Of a stretch of 64,000 nt of DNA, positions 33,968-43,715 are shown piece after piece. This stretch comes from Microbacterium sp. KUDC0406 (lineage in GTDB: Bacteria; Actinomycetota; Actinomycetes; Actinomycetales; Microbacteriaceae), in NCBI RefSeq assembly GCF_021582875.1, contig NZ_CP091138.1, forward strand, positions 3,224,001 through 3,288,000, in the 5' to 3' direction. The position numbers were made by a program, and so were the translations under genes. The notes under the pieces were generated by a model. That model saw only the letters and a program-made list of their open reading frames with translations, did no database searches and was not told the DNA's origin. Within the stretch, counting starts at the first letter, position 1. Each line of letters begins with the position of its first letter.

Positions 33968-34078
33968 TCAGAAGTCTTCGCCCTCGGCCTGCGATGGATG
34001 CTTGTCGAACCAGTACGGACGGCCGAAGTGCTGGTGGGCGTCGAGGTCGAAGAGTTCGGTGCTGTCGTCGCGGTCCAT
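33968..34078 (-). CDS. 36-residue acidic small protein, hypothetical
   Basis: A short frame from the ATG at 34078 to the stop at 33968 gives 36 residues, rich in Asp/Glu/His (MDRDDSTELFDLDAHQHF, then YWFDKHPSQAEGEDF). AGGGAG lies six to seven bases before the ATG, an ideal ribosome site. The stop is 25 bp from a strong terminator on the same strand. Those two signals make a real gene likely in spite of its size. No homology recognised. It could be read from its own promoter in the 115 bp after the tetR stop, or as the tail of the tetR transcript. Confidence 0.55.
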   Translation of the reverse strand: MDRDDSTELFDLDAHQHFGRPYWFDKHPSQAEGEDF

Positions 34079-34194
34079 GAGGATCTCCCTGGGGATGATG
34101 GTGGCGTGAATCCAGTCTCCGACGCGATCAAGCGCTCTTTCGTGCAGATGGTGGCGAAAGAACAGAAGTTCCTTCGCTTCGGGTAAGGAGTGGC

Positions 34195-34830
34195 TCACTC
34201 CTCGAATGTGGCGACGATGCCCGACATCACGATCCCGAGCTGTCGCTCGAACGCGTCGTCGTCGGAGGCACGGAGATGTCCGGCTGCGCGGACGAGCGGA
34301 GCTCCGTCGCCGACGGCGGCATCCCGTGCGGCGAGGGCGTAGCGGTCGGGGTCGGCCTCGGCGGACTGGCTCCGCTCCTGCTCCTCGATCACGAACCCGA
34401 CGACGAAAGCGGTGACGATCTCGGCGGAGGTGATCAGGTCGGCGACGGACGTCCCCGCCGCGGTCCAGCGCCGCAGCCACGGCTCCTGTGCACGGAGCAC
34501 CTCGGGGTCGGTCAGCCGCGTGCCGCTGAAAGTGCGTGCCCCGTCTCGGTGCAGAAGATACTCACGGCGCAGTGCTGCGGCGTAGTCGGCCAGCGCGCCT
34601 GTCCAGCTCTCCGCGGCGTCGAGCGTCAGGCTCTGCTGCACCCGCCGATGGATCTCGGTGCCCATCTCGTCGAGCAGCTCCTGCTTGCCGCGCACGTGCC
34701 AGTAGAGCGCGGGAGCCTTGACATCGAGCCGCTGAGCGACGGCGCGCACCGTGACGGCGTCCGCTCCGCGCTCGTCCAGGACGTCGAGGGCTGCCTGAAT
34801 GATCCGCTCGCGTGTGATTCCCTTCGCCAT
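34195..34830 (-). CDS. TetR-family regulator (TetR_C type)
   Basis: A 211-residue repressor. The N-terminal helix-turn-helix is ITRERIIQAALDVLDERGAD to LDVKAPALYWHVRGKQELLDEM; the ALYWHVRGK form is typical of the tetracycline-repressor subgroup. A helical ligand and dimerisation domain follows (about 70-205). It diverges from the oxidoreductase at 34897. Two TTAAC-n3-GTTAA palindromes in the shared promoter region should be its operators, so it represses itself and the neighbour until a small-molecule ligand binds. Confidence 0.9.
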   Translation of the reverse strand: MAKGITRERIIQAALDVLDERGADAVTVRAVAQRLDVKAPALYWHVRGKQELLDEMGTEIHRRVQQSLTLDAAESWTGALADYAAALRREYLLHRDGARTFSGTRLTDPEVLRAQEPWLRRWTAAGTSVADLITSAEIVTAFVVGFVIEEQERSQSAEADPDRYALAARDAAVGDGAPLVRAAGHLRASDDDAFERQLGIVMSGIVATFEE

Positions 34831-34840
34831 GGTTGACAGT

Positions 34841-34885
34841 TTAACAAAGTTAAGGGATGCTGGAGGATATATTTAACTTAGTTAA
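34841..34885. promoter_or_regulatory. twin TetR operators TTAAC-n3-GTTAA
   Basis: TTAACAAAGTTAA (34841-34853) and TTAACTTAGTTAA (34873-34885), 32 bp centre to centre, about three helical turns. They cover both divergent promoters. The second overlaps the AAGGAG ribosome site of the oxidoreductase. AT-rich islands like these are rare in this genome. Confidence 0.85.
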
Positions 34886-34896
34886 GGAGTGCATTC

Positions 34897-35838
34897 ATGC
34901 GTGCAGCAGTTCTCACCTCGCCGGATGGCGGGCCGACGTGCGCCGACTTCCGAGAGCCCGAGCCGATCGGCGACCGGCCGTTGCTCGACCTGGTCGCAGC
35001 CGGGATGCATCAGGTCGTGCGCTCGATCGCGTCCGGACGCCACTACGGCAGCACGGACTCCTATCCGCTCGTGCTCGGGGTCGATGCGGTAGCGGAGCGA
35101 CCGGACGGAACCAGGGTGTACACCGGGTTCACCCGCAGCCCGTGGGGCACGATGGCCGAGCGGCTTGCGACGCCGTTCGAGATCCCGCTGCCGGACGGCG
35201 CAGATCCCCTCGCGATCGCCGCAGGTATGAACCCCGCGATGTCCGGCTTCATGCCGCTCGTCGCGCATCTGGAGCAGCACGGCGCTCTGGGCACCGTGGT
35301 TGTTCTCGGTGCCACCGGAATCGCGGGCCGCGCGGCCGTGCAGGCAGCCGAGGTGCTGGGTGCCGAGTGCGTGATCGCTGCCGGACGCGATCATGAGATG
35401 CTCGAGGAACTGGCGAGCCTCGGTGCCGAGCCGGTGGCGCTCACCGCGTCGGCGGAGCCGCTTGCCGGAGCGCTGCAGCGGGGAGCGCCGTCGCTCGTGC
35501 TCGACTACGTCTGGGGGCCGGTCGCTGAGAGCGCCTTCGCCGCGCTCGGGCGCCGCGGCCTGCAGGATGACGACGCGGACATCTCCTACGTGCAGATCGG
35601 CGCAGTGGCCGGTGCGGATGCGCGCGTTCCGGCGAGCCTGCTGCGCAGCAGGAAGATCGCCCTCCGCGGGAGCGGTGCCGGGTCGATGTCGACCGAGCGG
35701 CTCATGGCTCAACTGCCGGTCCTGATGGGCCATCTCGCTGACGGCGCGATCGACGTGCGCTACACCGCGTATCCGCTCGAGCGGATCGCCGAGGCCTGGG
35801 CGCACGGCGGCCGCAGTCGCGCCGTCGTCACGCCCTGA
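34897..35838 (+). CDS. MDR-superfamily quinone oxidoreductase-like protein
   Basis: A 313-residue medium-chain dehydrogenase/reductase. A GroES-like N-terminal half precedes a Rossmann half with VVVLGATGIAGRAAVQAAEVLGA (NADPH-binding AxxGxxG at about 140-148). The catalytic-zinc ligands of alcohol dehydrogenases are absent, so a quinone or enone reductase activity with NADPH is the best family-level guess. It is the only gene to the right of the TetR operators and is probably induced by a toxic electrophile or drug. A TATATT-type -10 sequence lies between the two operators. Confidence 0.85.
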   Translation: MRAAVLTSPDGGPTCADFREPEPIGDRPLLDLVAAGMHQVVRSIASGRHYGSTDSYPLVLGVDAVAERPDGTRVYTGFTRSPWGTMAERLATPFEIPLPDGADPLAIAAGMNPAMSGFMPLVAHLEQHGALGTVVVLGATGIAGRAAVQAAEVLGAECVIAAGRDHEMLEELASLGAEPVALTASAEPLAGALQRGAPSLVLDYVWGPVAESAFAALGRRGLQDDDADISYVQIGAVAGADARVPASLLRSRKIALRGSGAGSMSTERLMAQLPVLMGHLADGAIDVRYTAYPLERIAEAWAHGGRSRAVVTP

Positions 35839-35896
35839 GAGCACGGATGCCGGAAGACGTCGCCCATTGTGGGTGACGTCTCTTCTGTCACCGGAG

Positions 35897-35911
35897 CTAA
35901 AGCGATATAGT
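35897..35911. promoter_or_regulatory. LacI-type operator 1 (GH85 gene)
   Basis: CTAAAGCGATATAGT, with the central CG typical of LacI-family sites, 34 bp before the endoglycosidase ATG. It matches the sites at 42645 and 47914 (consensus ACTAAARCGATMTAGT). Confidence 0.82.
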
Positions 35912-35944
35912 CCCTGCAGTTGCTCAACGAAGAGGGGATCTCCC

Positions 35945-38071
35945 ATGCAGAACAATCCCAGAATCGAAGGCCCGACCTTCAGCCGCCGCACGCTGATCCG
36001 CGTCGCAGGACTGTCGGCGCTCGGGGCAGCGGTCGCCGGGCCGATGCTGTCGAACGGAGCCGCTTTCGCCGCCGACGCGGAACCGGCCGCACTGCCTGTC
36101 CCAGGTATGGGTGGTATCCCGGACGGCCCGTCCACCTGGGGCTGGAACGCGCCGGAGCTTCTGGACTTCGACCCGGCGACGTCGCCCTGGGCACGCCATC
36201 TGCGCTGCCTCATCCCACGGGCGGCGCGAATCGAACCCTTCGCCCCGACGCAGGCGCACCCCGACCTCAGCCCGGCCACGCAGCTGAGCACGCTGACCTT
36301 CGACGATGCCGGCAGCCTCTATCGCGCACGCAATCAGGCGATCGGCATCGAGCCGTACGTGTACACCCAGCGGTACTGGCCGTACATCGATGTGTGGGGT
36401 CCGTGGCACGGGCAGTTCATCCCGTCGATCACGGAGGACGTCGTCGCCAGCGGACGCACGGGCTTCGGCGGCGTGATGGACATCCCCAACCCGGGCTGGG
36501 TCGAGGCGGCGCACAAGAACGGCGCACGAGCGATCGGCGGCTGGTTCTGGCCTCGCGGCACCGCGAACTTCAACGACTTCCTCGTCCAGCGGGAGGACGG
36601 CTCATTCCCTGTCGCCGACAAGATGATCGAGATCAAGCAGTACTTCGGGTTCGACGGCTTCTTCATCAACCAGGAGGCGACGATCACCAAGGCGCAGGTG
36701 GACAAGCTCTTCGCCATGTTCCGGTACATCAAGGCGAAGGACTCCGACTTCTACCTGCAGTATTACGACGCCGTCATCTGGAACACCGGTCGGCTCGCCT
36801 ACCAGAACAAGCTCAACGCCACGAACGTCGGCGCGCTCGGCTCCCCGGGGGACCGCGTGATCGACTCGATCTTCGTGAACTACGGCTGGCCGACCGCCGA
36901 CAAGGGAGCGGTCACCGGCATCGCCACCGCCAAGGCGGCAGGCTTCGCACCCACCGAGGTCGCGTTCTACGCGCTCGAGATGCAGAAGGGCGGGTTCAAT
37001 CCGACTGAGGACTTCGGAACCCTTGCCGGCCCCGGCAAGGACCCATCCGTGTCCGTTGCGCTGTTCGTTGAAGACAACTATTGGGGGGATGCCGCGACGG
37101 CCGGAAAGGTGCACAGTGTCGAAGGCCGGCGCACCTACCGCGACTACGAACGCAAGATGTGGTCCGGCCCGAAAGGCAACCCGGCGGAGTCGGGCCGGCT
37201 CGAGCAGCGGCCGGGCGGTGGTCGCGTTGACACCATGAATTACCGCTACTGGGACGGCATCGCACACTGGATCGTCGAGCGTTCGTCGTACAGTTCCCTC
37301 CCGATCGACTACAACGTCAACATCGGCGTCGGGTCGGAGTTTCGTCTGGGCGGTGAGCTGGTGAGCGACCGCGGCTGGGACAACCAGGGCATCGCTGACC
37401 GCACTCTTACCTGGCAGTACTGGACCGAGGGTGACCTGAAGGTCGACATCGACGAGACGGACGCGTGGGAGGGTGGCCACAGCCTCACGGTCTCGGGGTC
37501 GGGCATCCTGCACTGCTTCAAGACCGACCTCGCGATCCGCCGGGCCGCGCGGGCGCGGGTGCGCGTGAAGGGGGACGTGCGGGTCGAAGTCGGACTGACC
37601 CTGCGCAGCGACCCGGACCGTATCCTGTGGCGCCGGATGAAGCGCGCAGGCGTCGCCGGTGGCTGGGCGACTCTGGATGCCACCCTGCCTGCGCTGCCCG
37701 GCGCGCGCGTCGCGCGGATATCGCTGCGCGTCAGCGGGTCTGGTCGCATCGGCGGCATCCAGATCGCCGAGCGCGCCACGACCGACCGGCGTCCGTCCGC
37801 CGTCACCGGCCTCACGGCATCGGACGAGGGTCTCACGAAGAACGAGAAGGTGCTCCGCAACGTCTCGTTCACGTGGAACCTCGAGAAGACGGCGGCCTCA
37901 TACGACGTGCTACAGGTGACGGACGCAGGTGATCGCTGGCTCGGACGGGTGCAGCGCGATGCGTTCTACGCGTTGAGCATCGACCTCGGCCAAGGCAGCA
38001 CGTTCAAGGTCGTGTCGATCGACGCGATCGGCAATCGCAGCGCTGCGACGTCCGTGCGGGTCGTGGACTGA
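35945..38071 (+). CDS. secreted GH85 endo-beta-N-acetylglucosaminidase
   Basis: A 708-residue enzyme. A Tat signal (SRRTLIRVAGLSALGAA) ends near residue 43 (FAADA). The GH85 barrel covers about 60-390, with the diagnostic FDGFFINQEATIT: Asn242 and Glu244 are the assisting and acid/base residues. Two beta-sandwich domains follow (about 400-620 and a fibronectin-III-like end 630-708). It cuts between the two core GlcNAc residues of N-glycans and frees the oligosaccharide from glycoprotein outside the cell. AGGGGAT precedes the ATG at 35945. A LacI-type operator lies at 35897, which joins it to the mannosidase and transporter genes downstream. A hairpin terminator follows. Confidence 0.9.
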   Translation: MQNNPRIEGPTFSRRTLIRVAGLSALGAAVAGPMLSNGAAFAADAEPAALPVPGMGGIPDGPSTWGWNAPELLDFDPATSPWARHLRCLIPRAARIEPFAPTQAHPDLSPATQLSTLTFDDAGSLYRARNQAIGIEPYVYTQRYWPYIDVWGPWHGQFIPSITEDVVASGRTGFGGVMDIPNPGWVEAAHKNGARAIGGWFWPRGTANFNDFLVQREDGSFPVADKMIEIKQYFGFDGFFINQEATITKAQVDKLFAMFRYIKAKDSDFYLQYYDAVIWNTGRLAYQNKLNATNVGALGSPGDRVIDSIFVNYGWPTADKGAVTGIATAKAAGFAPTEVAFYALEMQKGGFNPTEDFGTLAGPGKDPSVSVALFVEDNYWGDAATAGKVHSVEGRRTYRDYERKMWSGPKGNPAESGRLEQRPGGGRVDTMNYRYWDGIAHWIVERSSYSSLPIDYNVNIGVGSEFRLGGELVSDRGWDNQGIADRTLTWQYWTEGDLKVDIDETDAWEGGHSLTVSGSGILHCFKTDLAIRRAARARVRVKGDVRVEVGLTLRSDPDRILWRRMKRAGVAGGWATLDATLPALPGARVARISLRVSGSGRIGGIQIAERATTDRRPSAVTGLTASDEGLTKNEKVLRNVSFTWNLEKTAASYDVLQVTDAGDRWLGRVQRDAFYALSIDLGQGSTFKVVSIDAIGNRSAATSVRVVD

Positions 38072-38082
38072 CCTCCACCTCG

Positions 38083-38122
38083 TGGGAGCAGGGCCGAAGC
38101 ACGGCGGATCGCCCTGCTCCCA
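38083..38122 (+). terminator. hairpin between the GH85 and GH29 genes
   Basis: TGGGAGCAGGGC (38083-38094) pairs with GCCCTGCTCCCA (38111-38122) around a 16-base loop, 11 bp after the GH85 stop. It may attenuate read-through into the fucosidase, which has no obvious LacI site of its own. Confidence 0.65.
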
Positions 38123-38168
38123 ACACGAAAGTGACTCGGTCCCACTGAAGAAAGCGAGTGAATCGTTC

Positions 38169-39527
38169 ATGACAGCAGACGGACTGACCGGACGCAAGAT
38201 CCCCCACCCGAAGGATGAGGCACCCCTGGCGCCGAACGCAGAGCAGGTGACAGCGTCGTGGTTCGACGGGGCCGGGTTCGGGCTCTTCATCCACTACGAC
38301 CACGCAAGCCAGCAGGGCCTCGAGACCTCGTGGCCGCTGATCGCGGGGAGCACCATGCCGCCGGATGCGCGGCCGCTCACGGTTCCCGAGTACCACGCTT
38401 CGGCGGCCACCTTCGATCCGGCGAACTGGGACCCCACAGCAATCGCGTGCGCTGCCGCCGAGGCGGGGATGACCTATGCAGTCTTCACCGCCCGCCATCA
38501 CAGCGGCTGGTCCGCCTGGCCCTCGAAAGCGAGCGACCGAACGATCGCCGACTCGCCCTACGGTCGCCGCCGGTGGCGACCTCGTGGGCGAGTACGTCCG
38601 GGCATTCCGCGAGGCCGGGCTGCGTGTGGGCCTGTACTACTCGCTGCCGGACTGGGGACATGAGAACTATCCCCCTTCACAGACGAGTCGCGCCCCTACC
38701 CGCACAAGGATTACCCCCGACCTCCTGAAGGGCAGTGGCCCATCTTCCAGCAGTACGTGCGTGATCAGCTCACCGAGCTGCTCACCTGGTACGGGCCCAT
38801 CGACCTGCTCTGGTTCGACGGGGAGTGGGAGCGCACCCCGAGGAGTGGGACTCGGCGGGACTCGCACGGCACATCCGTGCCCTCGCTCCGGAGATCGTGC
38901 TCAACGACCGTCTCATCGGCCTCGGTGACTACCGCACCGCCGGAGCAGTACATCCCACCGCAGCCGCTCGCCGAGACCTGGGAGTGCTGCATGACGATGG
39001 GCGAGTACTGGAGCCATGTCCCCGGCGACGAGAAGTACAAGTCGACCCATGAGATCCTCCGCACCCTGGTGGAGGTCGTCAGTAAGGGTGGGAACCTGCT
39101 GCTGAATGTCGGACCTCGCGCGGACGGGTCCTTGACGTCCGAAGCGGAGGTGATCCTGAGCGCGCTTGCGGAGTGGATGACGGACAACAGCGAGGCGGTG
39201 CACGGGGTGGAGCCGGGCCTGGAGGCCTGGCAGTACTACGGGCCCACCACAAAGCGCGGTGACCGTGTCTACCTCTTCGCACCGGATGAGCCGCGCGACG
39301 CGGTGATCGTCCGTGGAATCCCGGTGCGTCAAGTCGCGAGCGTGCGGCTTCTCGGAGACGACGCTCCGCTTCCGTTCACCTTCCGGACGACCCTGGAGGA
39401 CATCCAGCTCTACGACCCCTCTGGCGAACTCCGGATCGATGTCAGCGCACTGCCGGAGGCGGACACGATACGTGTGTTCTGCGTCGACCTCGATCCAGGG
39501 CTGATTCAAGGTGAGGATCGGCTCTGA
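38169..39527 (+). pseudogene. GH29 alpha-L-fucosidase, four frameshifts
   Basis: The pieces read as one GH29 enzyme of about 452 residues: SWFDGAGFGLFIHYDHAS and YAVFTARHHSGWSAWPSK first, then GEYVRAFREAGLRVGLYYS, WYGPIDLLWFDGEW (nucleophile Asp in LWFDGEW), and GNLLLNVGPRADG. Breaks occur near 38563 (+1), in the C run 38671-38675 (-1), in the C run 38836-38839 (-1) and near 38940 (+1), so the final frame equals the first. Such mutual compensation fits sequencing error far better than decay. No signal peptide is present, so it should remove fucose from imported glycans in the cytoplasm. ATG 38169 starts it; a strong terminator follows. Confidence 0.85.
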
Positions 39528-39535
39528 CGAAGAAG

Positions 39536-39574
39536 CGGCGCCCCTCCCGATCCATCGGATCGGGAGGGGCGCCG
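39536..39574. terminator. 18-bp bidirectional terminator
   Basis: Left arm 39536-39553 (CGGCGCCCCTCCCGATCC) and right arm 39557-39574 are exact complements over a three-base loop. It separates the fucosidase (plus, stop 39527) from the alpha-mannosidase (minus, stop 39593). Confidence 0.88.
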
Positions 39575-39592
39575 CGTTCTGTACAGAGGTCG

Positions 39593-42585
39593 TCAGGCGC
39601 GGGAGATCCGCACCGTGCGCACCTCGAACGGGCGCAGCACCAGGTCGCCGCCGGTGCGGGCGTCATCGAGGTCGTCCTCGATCAGCGACACCTCGCGGAT
39701 GCCGGAGTGCGGGAAGCCCACGGTCAGCGTGCCGGATGCCCGGCGACCGAGCGCCTCGTACACGCGCACGATCACGTCGCCGGAGCGGTCGTCGGCGAGC
39801 TTCACGCTCGAGACGACGATCCCGGAGCCGTCCACCGAGATCAGCGGCGACACCTCGTCGGAGCCGCGCACCACGGTCGCTGGCGCGTTCAGCTTGATGC
39901 CCTCGGCGGTGGCGATCGCGGCATCCGCGCCCACGACCAGGCCGACGGCGATCTCGTGCACGCCGTGATCGGTGTCGGGGTCGGGGAAGCGCGGCGCGCG
40001 CAGCAGCGACAGGCGCACCGTGGTGGTGATGTCGTCGCCGTCCACGTCGCGCGACGTGTCGTAGCCGTAGATCGAGTCGTTCACCAGGGCGACGCCGAAG
40101 TCCTCCTCCGAGGCCAGCACGAAGCGGTGCATCGAGGTCTCGAACTTCGCCGCCTCCCAGCTGGTGTTCACGTGCGTCACGCGGCGCTGGAACCCGAACT
40201 GCGTCTCGGCCGCGGTCTCGCGGGCGAACACGTCGAGCGGGAACGCGAGCTTCAGCAGCTTCTCGGCCTCGTTCCAGTCGACCCTGTTGCGCAGCGTCAG
40301 CGTGCGCGAACCGGGCTCGAGCGTGATGGTCTGCACGATCGACGACTGCGAGAAGGGTCGCTCCACGACGACGGTCGCGACGCCGTCCACCAGCGAGGCG
40401 GACAGCGAAGACACTGCCGTCAGATCATCGACACGGTTCTTGTAGTACCGGTCGATGTCCCACGCGTCCCACATGTTGGGGAAGTCCTGGTGCAGCTGGA
40501 ACAGGTTCGCGGGCCTGCCCGACGGAATCGCCTCGCGGCCCGATGCCAGGTCGATCGCCGAGGTGATCAGGCCCTGAGACGAGATCGTGATGCGCACCAG
40601 CTCGTTCTGCAGCACGTAGCCGCCGTCGACCTCGTCGAGGCGCGTCTCGTCTCGCTCCGCTCGCTCAACGACCACGGATGCACCGAGCGCTGTGCCGCCG
40701 CCGACCGAGTTCGGCACGAACACGATGTCGCGGTCGCCTTCGCCGGCCAGTGCGTCACGTGCCGAGGACGCCAGCGCTGCGGCATCCGCGACGACCTTCG
40801 TGAGCACCTCGACGGCCTCGCGGTGCACCCAGGCGATCGACGTGCCGGGCAGGATGTCGTGGAACTCGTGCAGCAGCACGATCTGCCAGAGGCGGTCGAG
40901 CTCGTCGTAGGGGTACTCGACGCCCTTCTGAACGCTCGCGGTCGCCGCCCACAGCTCGGCTTCGATGAGCGCCTGCTCGGCACGTCGGTGCGTCGACTTC
41001 GTGGCGTGCTGGCTGGTGAGCGTGCCGCGGTGCAGTTCGAGGTAGAGCTCGCCGACCCAGACTGCCGGGTCGGTCAGCTCGGCGCGCGCCTCGTCGAAGA
41101 ACTCGTCGGGGTGCTTCCACTCGACCTTCGCCGAGCCCTCGAGGTCGGCCAGGCGCTCCGCCTTGCCGGTCATGTCCCGAGTGGTGCCGCCGCCGCCGTC
41201 GCCCCAGCCGACCGGAGCGATCGAGCGCGTCGCGACCCGGTTCTCCTTGAACTGCCGCGAGGCCTTGGCGACCTCCTCGCCGCTCAGCTGCGAGTTGTAG
41301 GTGTCCATCGGCGGGAAGTGCGTGAACATGCGCGAGCCGTCGATGCCCTCCCAGTCGAAGGTGTGATGCGGGAAGACGTTGCGCTGGTTCCACGAGATCT
41401 TCTGCGTGAAGAACCACTCGAAGCCGGCACGGCGCATCAGCTGCGGCAGTGCGGGGGAGTAGCCGAAGCTGTCCGGCAGCCAGACGCCCTTCGAGCGAAT
41501 GCCGAACTCGCGCTCGAAGAAGCGCTGGCCGTGCGAGAACTGGCGCACCAGCGACTCGCCGGTGGGCATGACGGTGTCGGACTCGACCCACATGCCGCCC
41601 AGCGGCAGGAACTTCCCGTCGGCGACCGCAGCCTTGATCCGCTCGTAGACCTCGGGGCGGTGCTCCTTCATCCAGGCGTACTGCTGGGCGCTGGACATCC
41701 CGTAGCGGAACTGCGGCTGCTCCTCGATCAGGGTGGTCATCGACGAGGCGGTGCGGGCGACCTTGCGCACGGTCTCACGCACGGGCCACAGCCAGGCGGA
41801 GTCGATATGCGCGTGGCCGATCGCCGCGATGCGGTGGGCGCTGGCATCGGCGGGCGAGGCGAGCACCTCGGCGAGCTGCGCGCGGGCATCCGGCGCGGTC
41901 TCGATGATGCGCTGCAGGTCGAGAACATCGAGCGCGTCGTCGAGCGCCTGCAGGATGCGCATGCGCCGGGGGCTGGTCGCGGGCAGCTCGGCCTGCAGCT
42001 CGAGGAGCACCTCGAGGTCGAGGGACAGCTCGAAGACCTCGGCCTCGAAGACGGCGAGGTCCATGTGCCTCACGCGGTACAGCGGCTCGGGGAGGAAGTC
42101 TGGATGTCACCCTCCTGCGTCGGCAGGAAGGGGTGGTAGTCGAGCAGCACCGGGTTGGACGCGCCCTCGAGGTAGAACTCGACGGCCTGCCCGGCCTCGG
42201 CGTCCACCGGCAGCCACTGGTTGCGCGGATTCAGGCTCTTCACGGGCGTGCCGTCGGGACGGTACGCGAGCGCCTCGCACTGGAAGCCGGTCATGTTCTT
42301 GTCGAAGCCGAGGTCGATGAGCGCCTCGACCTTCCTGCCGGCCCATTCGGCGGGCACCTCGCCGCGCAGGCGGAACCAGGTGGTGCCCCAGGCCGGACCC
42401 CACATGCTGCCGGCGGTGAACGGCTCGAACTCGAGCGCGAGGCCGTCGGCGGGGGCGATCGGCTCGCCGGGCAGCTGGTGCGCGGCGATCTCGAGCGGCA
42501 CGCGCTCCGAGTGGACGGCGGGGACGACGCGCTCGGTCAGGACGCGCTTGACCCGGCCGACGGTGAGGGAGGTGTCTTCATGCAT
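39593..42585 (-). pseudogene. GH38 alpha-mannosidase, one frameshift
   Basis: A protein of about 997 residues read in two frames. The N-terminal part starts at the ATG at 42585 (MHEDTSLTVGRVKRVL, then GPAWGTTWFRLRGEVP). The frame breaks near 42096, where one base is missing, and resumes in VRHMDLAVFEAEVFELSLD. The GH38 zinc and nucleophile sites are present: GHAHIDSAWLWP (about residue 258) and GVWLPDSFGYSPALPQ with the nucleophile Asp. It removes alpha-linked mannose from N-glycans in the cytoplasm (no signal). A family-A repeat fragment is inserted in frame (40641-40675, VVERAERDET). The LacI-type operator at 42645 sits just upstream. It is the only gene of its transcript, ending at the terminator at 39574. 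Confidence 0.88.
40641..40675 (-). repeat. family-A repeat fragment inside the alpha-mannosidase gene
   Basis: GGTCGTTGAGCGAGCGGAGC and following bases in the coding direction, read as VVERAERDETR, the same frame as in the M13 peptidase. Confidence 0.78.
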
Positions 42586-42644
42586 CGGTGTCAGCCCTTC
42601 GGATGCCAGAATGTGGGGGAGTGCTCGCCGATGGGGGACGAGCT

Positions 42645-42660
42645 ACTAAAACGATCTAGT
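42645..42660. promoter_or_regulatory. LacI-type operator 2 (alpha-mannosidase / lacI divergent region)
   Basis: ACTAAAACGATCTAGT lies 11 bp before the lacI ATG and 60 bp before the mannosidase ATG, so it can control both directions, including autoregulation. Confidence 0.85.
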
Positions 42661-42671
42661 ACGGTGAGTCT

Positions 42672-43715
42672 ATGTCACGGTCCAAGCGTGTCACCATCTC
42701 GGACATCGCGCGCGAGGCAGGAGTGTCGCCCGGTGCGGTGTCGTTCGCGCTGAACGGACGTCCGGGGGTCAGCGAGCAGACCAGGGAGCGGATCCTCGCC
42801 ATCGCCGAGCAGCACAGCTGGCAGCCGAGTTCGACCGCCCGCGCACTGGTCGGCGCGAAGGCCGGCGTCATCGGCCTCGCGGTCAACCGTCCCGCGCGCA
42901 CGCTGGGCACCGAGGCGTTCTTCACCGAGCTGATCGCCGGCGTGCAGTCCTCACTCGCGACCCGCCGGATCGGCCTGCAGATCGTGGTCGTGCCCACCAT
43001 CGACGAGGAGATCGCCACCTATCGGCGCTGGAGCAGCGCCAATCAGGTCGACGGTGTGATCGTGCTCGACCCCCGCGACGACGACCCCCGGCTCGCCGCA
43101 CTGCGCGACCTGCGGCTGCCGGCGGTCGTCATCGGCAGCGGGATGCCGGCGGACGGGGCGGACGACGACACCGCGGTGATCTGGCTCGACGACGACGAGG
43201 CCGCGCACACCGTGTTCGACTACCTCGCCGGGCTCGGGCACACCCGCGTCGTCTACGTGTCGGGCCCGGCGGAGTTCCAGCACACCCGCATCCGAGCCGC
43301 CGTGCTGGCAGGGCAGGAGTCGCGGGGCGTCGACGGTGAGACCATCGCCACCGACTTCTCACCCGCCCAGGCGTCCGCCGCCGCCCGCCGGCTGCTCAGC
43401 CGGGCCGAACGCCCCACCGCGATCGTGTTCGACAACGACGTGATGTGCATCGCCGGCCTGCGCGTCGCCCAGGAGATGGGGGTAGCCGTGCCGGGCGACC
43501 TCTCACTGGCCTCCTTCGACGACTCGGTCGTCACGGGCCTGGTGCATCCGTCGATCACCTCGCTCACCCGTGACACGTTCGAGCTGGGTGTGCGGTCGGC
43601 CGACCTGCTGCTCGAGCGCTTCGACTCGGCGGATGCTGCGCGCAATCGCCCCGGCCCCCGGCCGACGCTCACCGTGCGCGAGAGCACGGCCCGCCCGCGC
43701 CCACCCGCTCGTTGA
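42672..43715 (+). CDS. LacI-family regulator of the N-glycan locus
   Basis: A 347-residue repressor. The N-terminal helix-turn-helix with hinge is RVTISDIAREAGVSPGAVSF to ARALVGAK (about residues 6-62). A periplasmic-binding-protein-like effector domain follows (about 64-335), with VDGVIVLDPRD, GHTRVVYVSGP and DLSLASFDDS. It should bind the three ACTAAARCGATMTAGT sites in the locus and release them when a glycan fragment or sugar is present. The effector is unknown. The stop codon (TGA 43713-43715) lies inside the family-A repeat that follows. Confidence 0.93.
   Translation: MSRSKRVTISDIAREAGVSPGAVSFALNGRPGVSEQTRERILAIAEQHSWQPSSTARALVGAKAGVIGLAVNRPARTLGTEAFFTELIAGVQSSLATRRIGLQIVVVPTIDEEIATYRRWSSANQVDGVIVLDPRDDDPRLAALRDLRLPAVVIGSGMPADGADDDTAVIWLDDDEAAHTVFDYLAGLGHTRVVYVSGPAEFQHTRIRAAVLAGQESRGVDGETIATDFSPAQASAAARRLLSRAERPTAIVFDNDVMCIAGLRVAQEMGVAVPGDLSLASFDDSVVTGLVHPSITSLTRDTFELGVRSADLLLERFDSADAARNRPGPRPTLTVRESTARPRPPAR

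Noticed and set aside
33998..34186. Plus-strand small frame ending in MVAKEQKFLRFG
   Set aside because: It overlaps the better-supported minus-strand small gene, has no ribosome site and no recognisable domain; it may be a degraded fragment but cannot be supported.
38563..38940. Real pseudogenisation or programmed frameshifting of the fucosidase
   Set aside because: Four separate breaks that restore the first frame, with conserved GH29 residues in each segment, fit indel errors better than either idea; not proven.
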